DNA of 59,437 bases, taken from NCBI RefSeq assembly GCF_900142925.1, contig NZ_FRCN01000012.1, forward strand, positions 280,217 through 339,653, written 5' to 3'. The notes under the pieces were generated by a model that saw only the letters and a list, made by a program, of their open reading frames with translations, had not been told where the DNA came from and made no database searches. Both the position numbers and the translations under genes were made by a program. Below, piece after piece: positions 27,719 through 36,358 of the stretch. This DNA is from Chitinophaga sp. CF418 (GTDB taxonomy: Bacteria; Bacteroidota; Bacteroidia; Chitinophagales; Chitinophagaceae). How positions within the stretch are numbered: the first letter of the stretch is position 1; every line of letters starts with the position of its first letter.

Positions 27719-28297
27719 ATGGACTTTATAAATTACGACAGGTATTTTCAATCTATTTTAAATGGAGAGATAACCGTTTCACCGTATGATAAGCCGGCGT
27801 ATATGAATTATGCTAAACTAAATTGGACTCGCCAGCAGCGCTGGTTAAAAACCGGTGAACTGAATGCAGATCTAATAAACCTGGTGATGCAGATAAAGCA
27901 ACCACAGCACTGGATATTAATCACGGAGCCATGGTGTGGAGATGCTGCCCATATTTTACCTTTCATCTGCAAGCTTAGCCAGATGAATCCGCTTATTACG
28001 CTGGATATACAACTGCGAGATACTGAACCTTATCTCATAGAAAGTTATCTGACTGGTGCGAGCAAATCCAAATCTATTCCAAAGCTGATAGTACGCAATA
28101 GTGAAGATCAGGATCTGATGGTATGGGGCCCAAGACCTCAGGAGAATCAGGAACTCTTTGAACAAATGAAAGGAGACGAGAGAGATGTGGAAGAGATAAA
28201 ATTGCTGTTACAGAAATGGTATAATGATGACAAGGGAAGAACTCTTCAGCATGAATTGCTGGAAGCCTTAACGCCTATAGTCGCGGGTGTGTCGTGA
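27719..28297 (+). CDS. Thioredoxin-family protein, WCGDA type
   Basis: A 192-residue cytoplasmic protein. Residues about 65-150 form a thioredoxin-like fold, with WILITEPWCGDAAHILPFICKLSQ where a thioredoxin would have WCxxC. Only the first Cys of the pair is kept, as in the known Bacteroidota WCGDA group, so it cannot work as a simple dithiol reductase. The cis-proline region reads SIPKLIVRN. An N-terminal helical part (about 1-60) precedes the fold. The ATG at 27719 lies well after the -7 box; an in-frame GTG at 27686 overlaps that box and is rejected. Role unknown. Confidence 0.85.
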   Translation: MDFINYDRYFQSILNGEITVSPYDKPAYMNYAKLNWTRQQRWLKTGELNADLINLVMQIKQPQHWILITEPWCGDAAHILPFICKLSQMNPLITLDIQLRDTEPYLIESYLTGASKSKSIPKLIVRNSEDQDLMVWGPRPQENQELFEQMKGDERDVEEIKLLLQKWYNDDKGRTLQHELLEALTPIVAGVS

Positions 28298-28350
28298 CAG
28301 ATCTCAGGACAATTCAACAACGCTGACCACTTTCATGCAAACATTTGCAG

Positions 28351-28369
28351 CAGCCGATGGCTGTTTTTT
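28351..28369 (+). terminator. Terminator after the thioredoxin-like gene
   Basis: CAGCC, a 3-nt loop, GGCTG and then six T. It is about 55 bp after the stop. The stem is short but the T-tract is good. Confidence 0.6.
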
Positions 28370-28755
28370 CCCCATTCTGTAAGGGCTTCGCGAATATCAG
28401 TGAAAAGCCTCGCGATTTCACGATATACAGTGATAGATGACCGCGCATCAGCAGAAGTAATAGCCCTTTACAGCATAAAACAATTCCAGCCCAACTTCTT
28501 CAAAACAGTTTACTGTAGCAATTCTCAAGGGGATAACCTTCTTTTCTAATCCTGAACTCACAATGCTTCTTTCCCACGGGCATACATTTTGACCAATCCT
28601 CCCTGAATATTCTTAATGGTTCCCATGTTAGTTTAATTGTCGCCCTCTACTCCTTATGAGCGGTAGAATTGGGCGTATTATTAACCCAAAATGGTATCCC
28701 AATCTGGTATATAATCAAGCTCTTTAAGAGCAGTAAATCTTTAAACTCAAATTTT
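28370..28755. other. Intergenic region before the cupin gene
   Basis: About 390 bp. A plus-strand stretch near 28380-28548 stays open for about 55 codons without a start and resembles nothing I know; it may be decayed coding DNA. No clear promoter or hairpin was found. Confidence 0.3.
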
Positions 28756-29187
28756 ATGAAAAAGTTTGCATTAAGTCTTACAGTATTACTCACCGCATTC
28801 GCATTCGGTGTCAAAGCCCAACATCAGGAACATGCTGATAAAGAAGTAACGGTATATCCGCCTAAGGTCCTCTTCACAAAACAGCTCCCTGCCAGCCTCA
28901 AGAAAGATGAAGCGCAGGTAGTACTGGTGAGATTTGCACCGGGCGAAGTTTCCAATGCACACAGACACCCAATGGCAACAGTTGGATACGTGCTGGAAGG
29001 CGAAATAGAGTCCACATTTGAAGGAGTGAAACATGTCTATAAACAGGGAGAAGTTTTCTGGGAAGAACCAGGTGGACTTCACAATCAGACCAGAAATCTG
29101 AGCAAAACCAAGGAAGCTAAATTGGTAGTCTTCTTCGTGGGATCTACAGGAAGCCCCGTTCTCATTCCGGAAAAGGCTAAAAAGTAA
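28756..29187 (+). CDS. Exported cupin-domain protein
   Basis: A 143-residue protein with a signal peptide (FALSLTVLLTAFAFGVKAQ) when started at ATG 28756; an in-frame ATG at 28669 would add a meaningless extension. The cupin motifs are ARFAPGEVSNAHRHPMATVGYVLEGEIESTFEG, with the two metal-binding His, and YKQGEVFWEEPGGLHNQTRN. It is periplasmic or secreted. Function is not predictable beyond small-molecule binding or a dioxygenase-like reaction. Confidence 0.88.
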   Translation: MKKFALSLTVLLTAFAFGVKAQHQEHADKEVTVYPPKVLFTKQLPASLKKDEAQVVLVRFAPGEVSNAHRHPMATVGYVLEGEIESTFEGVKHVYKQGEVFWEEPGGLHNQTRNLSKTKEAKLVVFFVGSTGSPVLIPEKAKK

Positions 29188-29233
29188 AAATTTTACAGGC
29201 AAGGTAGCCCTTAGCAGACATGAACATGTACCA

Positions 29234-29273
29234 AAGCCTTCCTCAGGGAAAAATTTTTCCTTATGGGAGGCTT
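29234..29273. terminator. Hairpin after the cupin gene
   Basis: Arms AAGCCTTCC and GGGAGGCTT enclose an inner AGGGAAAAATTTTTCCTT palindrome, giving a long imperfect stem. It is 47 bp downstream of the stop. The sequence CTTCGGGCAT just after it recurs at about 29327. Confidence 0.5.
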
Positions 29274-29435
29274 CGGGCATTTAAACCTCACACAAAGCGG
29301 TGCATATCTCAGATGTTTAGCAAGACTTCGGGCATATTCAATGCCAGTGTTGTCGGCATTCCTCCGGAATAGCGCCATTTCTTATACTTGCGCATAACTT
29401 ACCGATGACTTATATTGAGAACATAAATCCACTGC

Positions 29436-31505
29436 ATGAAATTCCTCATATTAACCGCAATCCCTTTGTTCATGACCGTTTTTACCTCTGCACAGGTAAA
29501 AGTAGACATGAAAGACTATAAACAGACAAACGGTGCTTTGATTACACAAGAGGGACAATCACTGGAGATCAGCTGGCCGGCTGGCAATTCACTCAAAGGC
29601 AAGCTAGTGTTTGACCTCTCTCCTTCCCGGCCGCTCTTTAAAACTATATCTCTGGGCCAGCAACAGATCACAGCAGGTGTAGACCCTGCATTTCTGATGA
29701 CCGTCGGTAAAAGGGACCTGGCCTCACAGAATGGCTGGAATATATTCTTCGATAAGGTACCTGGGAAACCGCATCAAAGTTATCCACTGACACTAAAGAA
29801 AACGTCAGTGTCAGTGAGAACCGAAGGTAGCCGTACTATAGTCAGTATAGGACCTATCTCGGCGGAAACGTTTTCCGGCACGCTGGAAGTCACCTTCTAT
29901 AATGGAAGTCCGCTGTTCAATATAGCCGCTGTAATCAGCACAACAGCACAAGCGAAGGCTATTGTGTTCGACGCTGGGATAGTAAGTACGGAAACAGACT
30001 GGCAGCGTATTTCGTGGATGAATACAGGAGACAGCTTACAACAGGCACAGGTCATTTCCAGGGATACAGCGAGTACGCTGGCCGTAAAATACAGGGCTAT
30101 TGCGGCATCCGGGAAACAGGGCACTATGGTGGTCTTTCCTCCTCCGCATCAATATTTCTACCCGCTGGATGAAGCATTCAACCTGAATTTTACCTGGTAT
30201 GGCAATCAATACCGCCAGATGGTCAAAGGTTACGGTATAGGCATACGCCAGGAACTGGAAGGAGATAAACGCTTCGTTCCATGGTTCAATGCTCCTCCCG
30301 GCACCCAACAACGCCTTAATTTCTTTTGCCTGCTCAGTAAGGATAAAGATGCAGCAGCGTTTTCTGCACTGAAAGCGTTCACGCACAATGACAGATATGT
30401 TGAATTGCCTGGCTTCAAGACAATGTCCAGCCACTTTCATAATGAGTTTGTGATGAAGGTCATGATGGCCGGACAACCGGTACCGGCACATCCTGAGTTC
30501 GTAAAAGTGTTCAGGAACCTGGGCGTAGACATTGTACATCTCGCAGAATTCCATTATACCGCCGATCCCCATGGACCAGATGAAAAACGCCTGCCGCAGT
30601 TAAAAGCACTTTTTGAATTATGCGAAAAGCAATCAGATAACAAATTTCTATTGCTGCCAGGTGAGGAACCCAATGAATTCTTCGGCGGCCATTGGCTGGA
30701 TTTCTTTCCACGGCCGGTATACTGGGTAATGTCCCGTAAACCCGGCCAACCCTATGTGGAAGAAAAACCTGGCTACGGGAAAGTGTATCATATCGGTAAC
30801 AAGGAGGATATGCTCAGATTGCTCAAAGACGAACGGGGGCTTGCATGGACAGCCCATCCACGAACTAAAGGCTCGGTTAGTACTCCCGATAGCTACAAAC
30901 ACGAAGCCTTCTTTTTATCCGACCGTTTTATGGGAGCCGCCTGGAAAGCCATGCCGGCAGACCTTTCCCAGCCTCGTCTCGGCAAAAGGGTGCTCGATCT
31001 GATGGACGACATGAACAACTGGGGGACGAAAAAGACGGTTATTTGTGAAGCGGATCTGTTCACTGTTACGCAGCATAACGAGATGTATGCACACATGAAC
31101 GTCAACTATCTCATGCTCGATAAACTTCCGGCTTACAAAGATAGCTGGCTTCCCATTCTCGACGCCATTCAGCATGGGCGATTCTTCGGTAGCACAGGAG
31201 AAGTATTAATGCCTCTTCTGAAGATTAACGGGCATATTTCGGGAGATAGTTTTCAACTTCCGGCTAATGGGCTTGCCGCTATCGACCTGAAATTACGATG
31301 GACTTTCCCGATGAACTTTGTTGAGATCATTTCCGGAGATGGTGAAAAAGTATACCGTGAAAGAATCCCGCTGAATAATACAACCGTCTTCGGCGAAAAA
31401 AGTTTCCAATTTCCTGTTAAGCTAAGTGGCAGAAAATGGGTTCGTGTGGAGGCCTGGGATGTTGCTGCCAATGGAGCATTCAGTCAGACGTTCTGGTTAC
31501 TGTGA
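29436..31505 (+). CDS. Secreted PHP/CehA-type metallohydrolase-like protein
   Basis: A 689-residue exported protein (signal LILTAIPLFMTVFTSAQ). The first half (about 25-320) is beta-rich and unrecognised. The second half (about 330-600) looks like a polymerase/histidinol-phosphatase (PHP) domain of the CehA/McbA kind: MSSHFHNEF, LAEFHYTADPHGPDE, LLLPGEEPNEFFGGHWLDFF and LAWTAHPRTKGS supply the His, Asp and Glu metal ligands in the usual order. A beta-sandwich tail (about 600-689) follows. Such proteins hydrolyse phosphoesters or carbamate-like bonds. The substrate is unknown. It is monocistronic. Confidence 0.7.
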   Translation: MKFLILTAIPLFMTVFTSAQVKVDMKDYKQTNGALITQEGQSLEISWPAGNSLKGKLVFDLSPSRPLFKTISLGQQQITAGVDPAFLMTVGKRDLASQNGWNIFFDKVPGKPHQSYPLTLKKTSVSVRTEGSRTIVSIGPISAETFSGTLEVTFYNGSPLFNIAAVISTTAQAKAIVFDAGIVSTETDWQRISWMNTGDSLQQAQVISRDTASTLAVKYRAIAASGKQGTMVVFPPPHQYFYPLDEAFNLNFTWYGNQYRQMVKGYGIGIRQELEGDKRFVPWFNAPPGTQQRLNFFCLLSKDKDAAAFSALKAFTHNDRYVELPGFKTMSSHFHNEFVMKVMMAGQPVPAHPEFVKVFRNLGVDIVHLAEFHYTADPHGPDEKRLPQLKALFELCEKQSDNKFLLLPGEEPNEFFGGHWLDFFPRPVYWVMSRKPGQPYVEEKPGYGKVYHIGNKEDMLRLLKDERGLAWTAHPRTKGSVSTPDSYKHEAFFLSDRFMGAAWKAMPADLSQPRLGKRVLDLMDDMNNWGTKKTVICEADLFTVTQHNEMYAHMNVNYLMLDKLPAYKDSWLPILDAIQHGRFFGSTGEVLMPLLKINGHISGDSFQLPANGLAAIDLKLRWTFPMNFVEIISGDGEKVYRERIPLNNTTVFGEKSFQFPVKLSGRKWVRVEAWDVAANGAFSQTFWLL

Positions 31506-31556
31506 CGTGCTATCAGAAGCGTTAGTACCATTCAGGTTTGTAAAGCGTTGAGCAAC

Positions 31557-31850
31557 TTACTTACCTGCCGCATTCGATAACTTATCTTTCCAATTCCACC
31601 ATTTCAATTTTTCTGCTTCATATTGTTCTTTTGGTGTGTTGGCATAATACACCGCACATCTGAAAACATATAATACACAGCGGTCCTGAACTACACCGGC
31701 AAAACGATTCGAAAGGTCATAAAGCAATTCCGGATCTTTTTCTTTGAGGTCGGAAACTTTTGTAATACCAATATTCCAAAGGTCAGTAGCCAAAGACTTA
31801 CCAACTCCGGGAATTTGAATGAGGTCTTTTATTGCTTCCTGCTTTGTCAT
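31557..31850 (-). CDS. Helix-hairpin-helix protein, Cdd1-like
   Basis: A 97-residue protein. Its N-terminal half is a helix-hairpin-helix (DLIQIPGVGKSLATDLWNIGITKVSDLKEKDPELLYD), and the whole matches the Cdd1/pathogenicity-locus family, including the CVLYVFRCAVYYANT block. The HhH motif suggests non-specific DNA binding; the true role is unknown. On the minus strand TACTTTTG (31873-31880) is an exact -7 match 22 bp before the ATG. Confidence 0.88.
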   Translation of the reverse strand: MTKQEAIKDLIQIPGVGKSLATDLWNIGITKVSDLKEKDPELLYDLSNRFAGVVQDRCVLYVFRCAVYYANTPKEQYEAEKLKWWNWKDKLSNAAGK

Positions 31851-31911
31851 TTACCATTAGTATTATTTAGCTCAAAAGTATGTAATTTAAAGATTAGATT
31901 CATTACATACC

Positions 31912-32030
31912 AGCGGCCCCTCGTCCTTGCCGCGGCTACTGCCTGTTACCAGTGAGCTTTCCCCCGGGGGTAACCGGGAACGAAGCGTCTTCCGTAACCG
32001 GAGATGCTGGCTTCCAGGGGGTATCCAGCC
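31912..32030. repeat. GC-rich hairpin cluster
   Basis: A GC-rich island within an AT-rich gap. It contains several overlapping palindromes: GTTACC...GGTAAC around CCCCCGGGGG (about 31949-31979), and CTGG...CCAG pairs near 32010-32024. It resembles the REP-like elements at 26-73 and 36092-36119 in style but not in exact sequence. It carries no gene. It may be a decayed extragenic repeat. Confidence 0.4.
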
Positions 32031-32135
32031 GCATTCTATCCCATACGGATATTATATACTAAAATTTGTCCCGCTCAGCATCCTTCTTATCAACCTTTTC
32101 ACTTATCTTAAGCCAACGGTTCTAAAATTACTGTC

Positions 32136-33215
32136 ATGAAAAAATGTACGTTTCATTTCACGGCTGTTTTGATCTTCTCATTGCTGGTGTTCTCAGGACA
32201 GGCATGTGGCCAGGAAAAACATATTTCAAAGGGCGCTGTTAAACGAATAAAGGTTCACGGCAATCTGCTGGAAGGAAATCTCAGTCACGACAGTGCCAAT
32301 CGTTATGTATCAGTGTATCTGCCGGCAAGTTATCAAACCAATTCAACAAAACGTTATCCCGTGGTTTACTTCCTCCATGGCTATACCGACGATGATGCAA
32401 AGTTTTATGGATTTACAAAACACTGGATGGTGCTGCCGCCCATTTTAGATACTGCTTTTACCAGCGATGCTGCCCATGAAATGATTGTAGTTACACCGGA
32501 CGCTTATACGCTTTTCCAGGGAAGCATGTATTCCAATTCAATCACAACGGGTAACTGGGAAGATTTTGTTGCAAAGGAACTGGTAGCCTATATCGACAGT
32601 CATTATCGCACCATCGCTCAAAAGGAAAGCCGCGGTTTGTGCGGCCATTCAATGGGTGGTTATGGTGCCTTGCGGATCGGGGAAAAGAATCCTGATGTAT
32701 TTTCAACAGTATATTTATTAAGCCCCTGCTGCCTGAATTCTTCTCCAATACCTATGGAAACCGTACCGCCGCCTTTTTTACGTGCAGACAGTATTAAAAC
32801 AACAGAAGAAATGCAAAAAACCGATTTCTTTACAAGAATACTCTTTGCTTCAGCAGCGGCCTGGTCCCCCAATCCCACAAATCCTCCTTTTTATCTTGAT
32901 CTGCCGGTAAAGGATGGAAAACTGCAACCAGCTGTTTTACAAAAATGGGATGCCAACAGGCCATTGAATAACCTGGATCAATACATCTTCAACATAAAAA
33001 GACTGACCGCTATTGGCTTTGATGCAGGAACGAGAGATACAAATATTGCAGAGAGCATTAAAACACTGGATAGCGAGTTGAATAAATATAGCATCAAACA
33101 TTCCTTTGAAATTTATGAAGGTGATCACATTAACCGTGTTGCCGAAAGGATCGGAAAGAAAATGCTGAGTTTCTTTTCAGAGAATTTATCATTTGAACAG
33201 ATTAAAAAGAAATGA
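32136..33215 (+). CDS. Exported esterase, alpha/beta hydrolase (EstD-like)
   Basis: A 359-residue protein with an export signal (FTAVLIFSLLVFSGQACG), possibly a lipoprotein because of the SGQAC sequence. It matches the putative esterase family (PF00756): RYVSVYLPASYQ, YPVVYFLHGYTDD, the nucleophile elbow GHSMGG with Ser172, and a late ..YEGDHINRV.. supplying the catalytic His. These enzymes cleave short acyl esters, for example feruloyl or acetyl groups on plant glycans, or S-formylglutathione. It is 59 bp upstream of a GNAT gene on the same strand. Confidence 0.88.
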   Translation: MKKCTFHFTAVLIFSLLVFSGQACGQEKHISKGAVKRIKVHGNLLEGNLSHDSANRYVSVYLPASYQTNSTKRYPVVYFLHGYTDDDAKFYGFTKHWMVLPPILDTAFTSDAAHEMIVVTPDAYTLFQGSMYSNSITTGNWEDFVAKELVAYIDSHYRTIAQKESRGLCGHSMGGYGALRIGEKNPDVFSTVYLLSPCCLNSSPIPMETVPPPFLRADSIKTTEEMQKTDFFTRILFASAAAWSPNPTNPPFYLDLPVKDGKLQPAVLQKWDANRPLNNLDQYIFNIKRLTAIGFDAGTRDTNIAESIKTLDSELNKYSIKHSFEIYEGDHINRVAERIGKKMLSFFSENLSFEQIKKK

Positions 33216-33274
33216 GGAAAGTAAGACTCAAAAGTACATTCCCATAAAGTAAACAAAACAGAAAAAATAAAACA

Positions 33275-33829
33275 ATGCCTGAGGCTTTAAATGATATCAT
33301 TACATCACGCCTGATACTTCGGTTACTCGGAGATGAAGTCGCCAACGCTTGCCTTAACAATAACCTTACAACAGCTCAGCAGTTGTTGCATGCCGCTATT
33401 CCCGGAGAATTCCTTGACAAACTTAGCAGCCTTCAAAACGACTACCGCCAACTACAGGAAGATCGGGAATATAAGCCATGGGCATCCAGGGCTATCATAC
33501 TAAAAAGCGAAATGAAAATGATTGGTTTGATACGTTTCCACACCAGCCCGGATTTTCATAGAGACAAGCCCTATATGACAGGAGCGGTAGAACTGGGATA
33601 TCGGATCTTTTCAGACTATAGAAGAACTGGATATGCACGTGAGGCTGTCCTGGGTATGATTAACTGGGCTACAGAGAGTTTCTCCGTACGCCGTTTCATT
33701 GCTTCAGTTTCACCGAAAAATTTGCCATCATTAGCACTTGTTCAGTCTTTTGGCTTTATCAAAGTAGATGAAGTGATGGATGAAACAGATGGCATGGAAT
33801 ATGTCTACATGCTGGAACGAACAGCATAG
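33275..33829 (+). CDS. GNAT acetyltransferase, RimJ/RimL-like
   Basis: A 184-residue enzyme. It begins with the RimJ-type N-terminus (IITSRLILRLLGDEVANACL), followed by AIILKSEMKMIGLIRFHTSP and the acetyl-CoA region VELGYRIFSDYRRTGYAREAVLGMINWA with R-x-x-G-x-A. The last part, SPKNLPSLALVQSFGFIKVDEVMDE, is typical. It probably acetylates a protein N-terminus or a small amine. The start at 33275 follows an AT-rich leader. Confidence 0.88.
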   Translation: MPEALNDIITSRLILRLLGDEVANACLNNNLTTAQQLLHAAIPGEFLDKLSSLQNDYRQLQEDREYKPWASRAIILKSEMKMIGLIRFHTSPDFHRDKPYMTGAVELGYRIFSDYRRTGYAREAVLGMINWATESFSVRRFIASVSPKNLPSLALVQSFGFIKVDEVMDETDGMEYVYMLERTA

Positions 33830-33884
33830 AATTGTCGAATCCTTATAATGAAGCCCCGTTATCGACGCTCCAGGATATCCGGGA

Positions 33885-34205
33885 TCAAATCGCCTTATAA
33901 TCCTCTCTCACTGGGGTAAAAATATCAAATATCTTACAATCTGTAAGTGCAACACCGCTATGCTCTACCCACGAAGGTATAAGAGCCACCATCCCTTTGG
34001 TGTACACCTTCGTTTGACCGTCAACCGTTAATTCAAATTCTCCTTCCTCAACCTGTGTTACCTGCTCATGAACGTGTTTGTGATTCGGAAGCACCGCTCC
34101 TTTTTTCACATCCCAGTAACTTAGTGTCAGAGAAGGCGTGTGAATAAATTTCGCAGAAAAGCCGGGTATGATCTCATGGGCGATAATGTCATCCAAATTT
34201 ATCAT
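33885..34205 (-). CDS. Small cupin protein
   Basis: A 106-residue single-domain cupin without a signal peptide. Motif 1 is VLPNHKHVHEQVTQVEEGEFELTVDG and motif 2 is KGMVALIPSWVEHSGVAL, together giving three His and one Glu for a metal. It is cytoplasmic and its ligand is unknown. It is convergent with the GNAT gene at 33275. Confidence 0.88.
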   Translation of the reverse strand: MINLDDIIAHEIIPGFSAKFIHTPSLTLSYWDVKKGAVLPNHKHVHEQVTQVEEGEFELTVDGQTKVYTKGMVALIPSWVEHSGVALTDCKIFDIFTPVREDYKAI

Positions 34206-34232
34206 GATGAATGTTCCATTTAGTGCTATAAG

Positions 34233-34388
34233 TTATATAAAATGGGCCGGATTAACCACTAATTTATTTCTTGCAGCTATCAGTCGTTGGGAAACCATTC
34301 CATTAGATACTTTGCCTTCATCCCGGAACGCAGTCAACTGTTCAGCATATTCATCAACCCATTCTTTATACACAGAGAATTTCGCCGG
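34233..34388 (-). pseudogene. C-terminal gene fragment
   Basis: A minus-strand frame, open for 51 codons between two stops and with no plausible start, reads FSVYKEWVDEYAEQLTAF, then GMVSQRLIAARNKLVVNPAHFI and a stop. The amphipathic helical pattern looks like the end of a real protein. I cannot name the family. It lies just upstream of the small cupin gene. Confidence 0.4.
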
Positions 34389-34631
34389 TTAGCCGTGGCT
34401 GGATTCTCTTTATTTCGTACTCTAACTTCAGCTTTAGCGATATAAAGCGAAAATCAATCACCAACAAGAAAATAAAAAATTGATTAACAACAAGTTAAAC
34501 ACAGGCATAGGTATTGCAATTCCTCGTGCATTCGCCAACGTTAAAAAATACCATTAACCAGTAGGCAGGCCATTGTTAGTATGTATCCAGGGAAATAGAA
34601 AAACAGAATACTAATCTTTAAAAATTAAAAG
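34389..34631. other. AT-rich intergenic region
   Basis: About 240 bp of AT-rich DNA before the NTF2-like gene. I see no coding frame or hairpin and no exact promoter match. Confidence 0.35.
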
Positions 34632-35006
34632 ATGAACAGTCAAGAATTAATTGAATTAACTAAAGATCTCATCTATCACGCTACGCATTTTGATGTGCCT
34701 TACGTTAAGGAAGTCTATGCAGAAAATTTCCTGATAGTTAATGTTGATAAGGAAGGCGTGGCAGAAACCATGAACAAGGCACAGCTCGTTGCATTTGTGC
34801 AGGGAAACAAGAATTCGAATCTCGAACCACTTTCCACCAAAACCGAATTTCATTACGCTGTATGCGATGAAAATATGGGTATGGTGGTGATTACCCGCGA
34901 ATTGGAACTTAATGGTAAACCGAGTAGAAAGTTCTTAACTGTAATTTGGGAATATCTATCCGGAAGATGGCAGGTTGTCAAAGAATCATCAATCGTGCGC
35001 GACTAA
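34632..35006 (+). CDS. NTF2-like/SnoaL-like protein
   Basis: A 124-residue cone-shaped alpha/beta-barrel protein of the nuclear transport factor 2-like kind (DUF4440-type). The pattern is a long first helix (SQELIELTKDLIYHATHFDVPYVKEVYAENFLIVNVDKEG), middle strands (FHYAVCDENMGMVVITRELELNG) and a final strand pair (FLTVIWEYLSGRWQVVKESSI). No signal peptide. The fold binds small ligands or dimerises; the role is unknown. Confidence 0.85.
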   Translation: MNSQELIELTKDLIYHATHFDVPYVKEVYAENFLIVNVDKEGVAETMNKAQLVAFVQGNKNSNLEPLSTKTEFHYAVCDENMGMVVITRELELNGKPSRKFLTVIWEYLSGRWQVVKESSIVRD

Positions 35007-35010
35007 CTCA

Positions 35011-35044
35011 ACAGAACAAGCCTAAAATTGTAGGCTTGTTCTGT
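35011..35044. terminator. Perfect 14-bp hairpin after the NTF2-like gene
   Basis: ACAGAACAAGCCTA and TAGGCTTGTTCTGT, perfect over 14 bp with a 6-nt loop, starting 4 bp after the stop. No T-tract follows. Confidence 0.6.
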
Positions 35045-35542
35045 TACTTCCACTTTAAATTACGGCAGTACAGAATATTGAACAGCAGAAATGGTGAAGT
35101 AATATTTGTATCCTGTTGTAACCTTTTCTAAATAATGCACTCTATTAAGTAAACAAGCCTTATGCTTTACTGAATCATTTCACCTTTCGCTATTGCCTCC
35201 GTTTTGATCGCAGGCAATTATAACGAAACATGATGGGACCTTTGCCCCTTCCATTGTCGGTCAGAAGACACATAACGGCGTAGCAAAATAAATTATGAGA
35301 ATTTAAAAGACCTATGTAAAGTAAAAAGTTACTGTATATTGCAATAGCCATTTTAACCCAATCCATATGCCCATAACTATCGAAAATAAAAGTACCAAAG
35401 CTGTACAGGCAAACAACCTTAGCTCTTCAGGAAAATCTATGCCTGCAGTCCGGTTATTGCAAGAAAAAGTGATATAGAAGCGTAATACAAAAACAAAGAC
35501 CTAATTGATTTTAAGATAAACATTGAAATCCCACTTACAACG
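35045..35542. other. Intergenic region, mostly non-coding
   Basis: About 500 bp. It includes a short open stretch ending SIVGQKTHNGVAK and a stop near 35290 that may be a gene end, a promoter-like block at 35319-35348 (see findings), and the 36-residue ORF listed separately. Nothing else stands out. Confidence 0.35.
35367..35477 (+). CDS. Possible 36-residue ORF
   Basis: ATG at 35367 to TAG at 35477 encodes a polar peptide ending PAVRLLQEKVI. It could be the surviving N-terminus of a longer protein, or chance. The block before it resembles the block before the lectin gene. Confidence 0.2.
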   Translation: MPITIENKSTKAVQANNLSSSGKSMPAVRLLQEKVI

Positions 35543-36082
35543 ATGAAAGCTATTACACTTATAACATTTCTCCTACTAACCTGCACCGTGGCAAAGCCAC
35601 AACAGGCGCCCACAGTGATCAATAGATTTAAGCTATTGGTTACCAATGAACACGATGAATTCCTCCTGATCAAATGGAAAGGCAACTGGGAAGTTCCAGG
35701 TGCTGAATATGGTGATAGTACCGTGGTTAAGCCCATAAATGAATTCCTTAGTGATCTCGCAGCCAGGCTTGGGATCAACATCAAACAGCCAAAACTCGCA
35801 GGGCTATTCACCTATTATATGAATGACCGAAAGTATCCGATGATTTTCAGCTACTATACCGCGAAATTGGATAAGGGACAGCCTGAGCCGGGTCCAGGAA
35901 TTGAGGAGGTAAAATGGTTTCCGATATCAGCAGGTTTAAAAACAATCCCATATCCTAATTCCAGCGCAATAATCAAGCAGGTGCTCTCTGCACCACAAAT
36001 AGTTTGGGGCGGTGCTTTCAGAGTATTTCCCTCAGAAGGCTGGAGATATGAAATCATATCAGATTTCTATAAGATGAATTGA
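35543..36082 (+). CDS. Exported Nudix-like protein with degenerate catalytic box
   Basis: A 179-residue protein with an export signal (ITLITFLLLTCTVAKPQQ) that may be lipid-modified at the Cys. The following 130 residues follow the Nudix fold: FKLLVTNEHDEFLLIKWKGNWEVPGAEYGDS, then NEFLSDLAARLGI where a Nudix box would read RELxEExG. The catalytic REUxEE glutamates are replaced (DLAAR), so hydrolase activity is doubtful. It is probably a binding protein in the periplasm. The late block GIEEVKWFPISAGLK fits the family end. Monocistronic. Confidence 0.7.
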   Translation: MKAITLITFLLLTCTVAKPQQAPTVINRFKLLVTNEHDEFLLIKWKGNWEVPGAEYGDSTVVKPINEFLSDLAARLGINIKQPKLAGLFTYYMNDRKYPMIFSYYTAKLDKGQPEPGPGIEEVKWFPISAGLKTIPYPNSSAIIKQVLSAPQIVWGGAFRVFPSEGWRYEIISDFYKMN

Positions 36083-36091
36083 CCTGCGGCT

Positions 36092-36119
36092 GTAGCTCTG
36101 TCGCTACGGCCTTTAGGCC
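36092..36119. repeat. REP-like hairpins
   Basis: GTAGC/GCTAC (36092-36096 and 36103-36107), then the palindrome GGCCTTTAGGCC (36108-36119), followed by TTGGGCCCA. As at 26-73, the stem starts with GTAG. It lies 10 bp after the Nudix-like gene. Confidence 0.45.
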
Positions 36120-36152
36120 ATTGGGCCCATTGAGGACATTCACCAGGATTGC

Positions 36153-36185
36153 AGCCCTTCGCCCCATCCAAGGGTGGCTTTTTTT
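36153..36185 (+). terminator. Terminator after the Nudix-like gene
   Basis: AGCCCTT pairs imperfectly with AAGGGTGGCT across a 10-nt loop, followed by seven T. It is about 70 bp after the stop, beyond the REP-like element. Confidence 0.6.
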
Positions 36186-36358
36186 ATAAAAAAAGCATCA
36201 TAAGAAATCAGTGCCCCGATTATAAATAGTAAACTTTTATAATTTCTCCTTGGGTTCGGATAGGAAACAAGTTAATATCATTTGATTATCCGCTAAAATA
36301 GGCTTATGGGAATGTAGGGATTCTTCATAGTTTCATAGAGAATTATCAAATAACGAAT

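Noticed and set aside
35367..35477. 36-residue ORF as a leader of a secreted eCIS-type effector
   Set aside because: The polar sequence is suggestive, but there is no downstream domain and no secretion genes; too little evidence.
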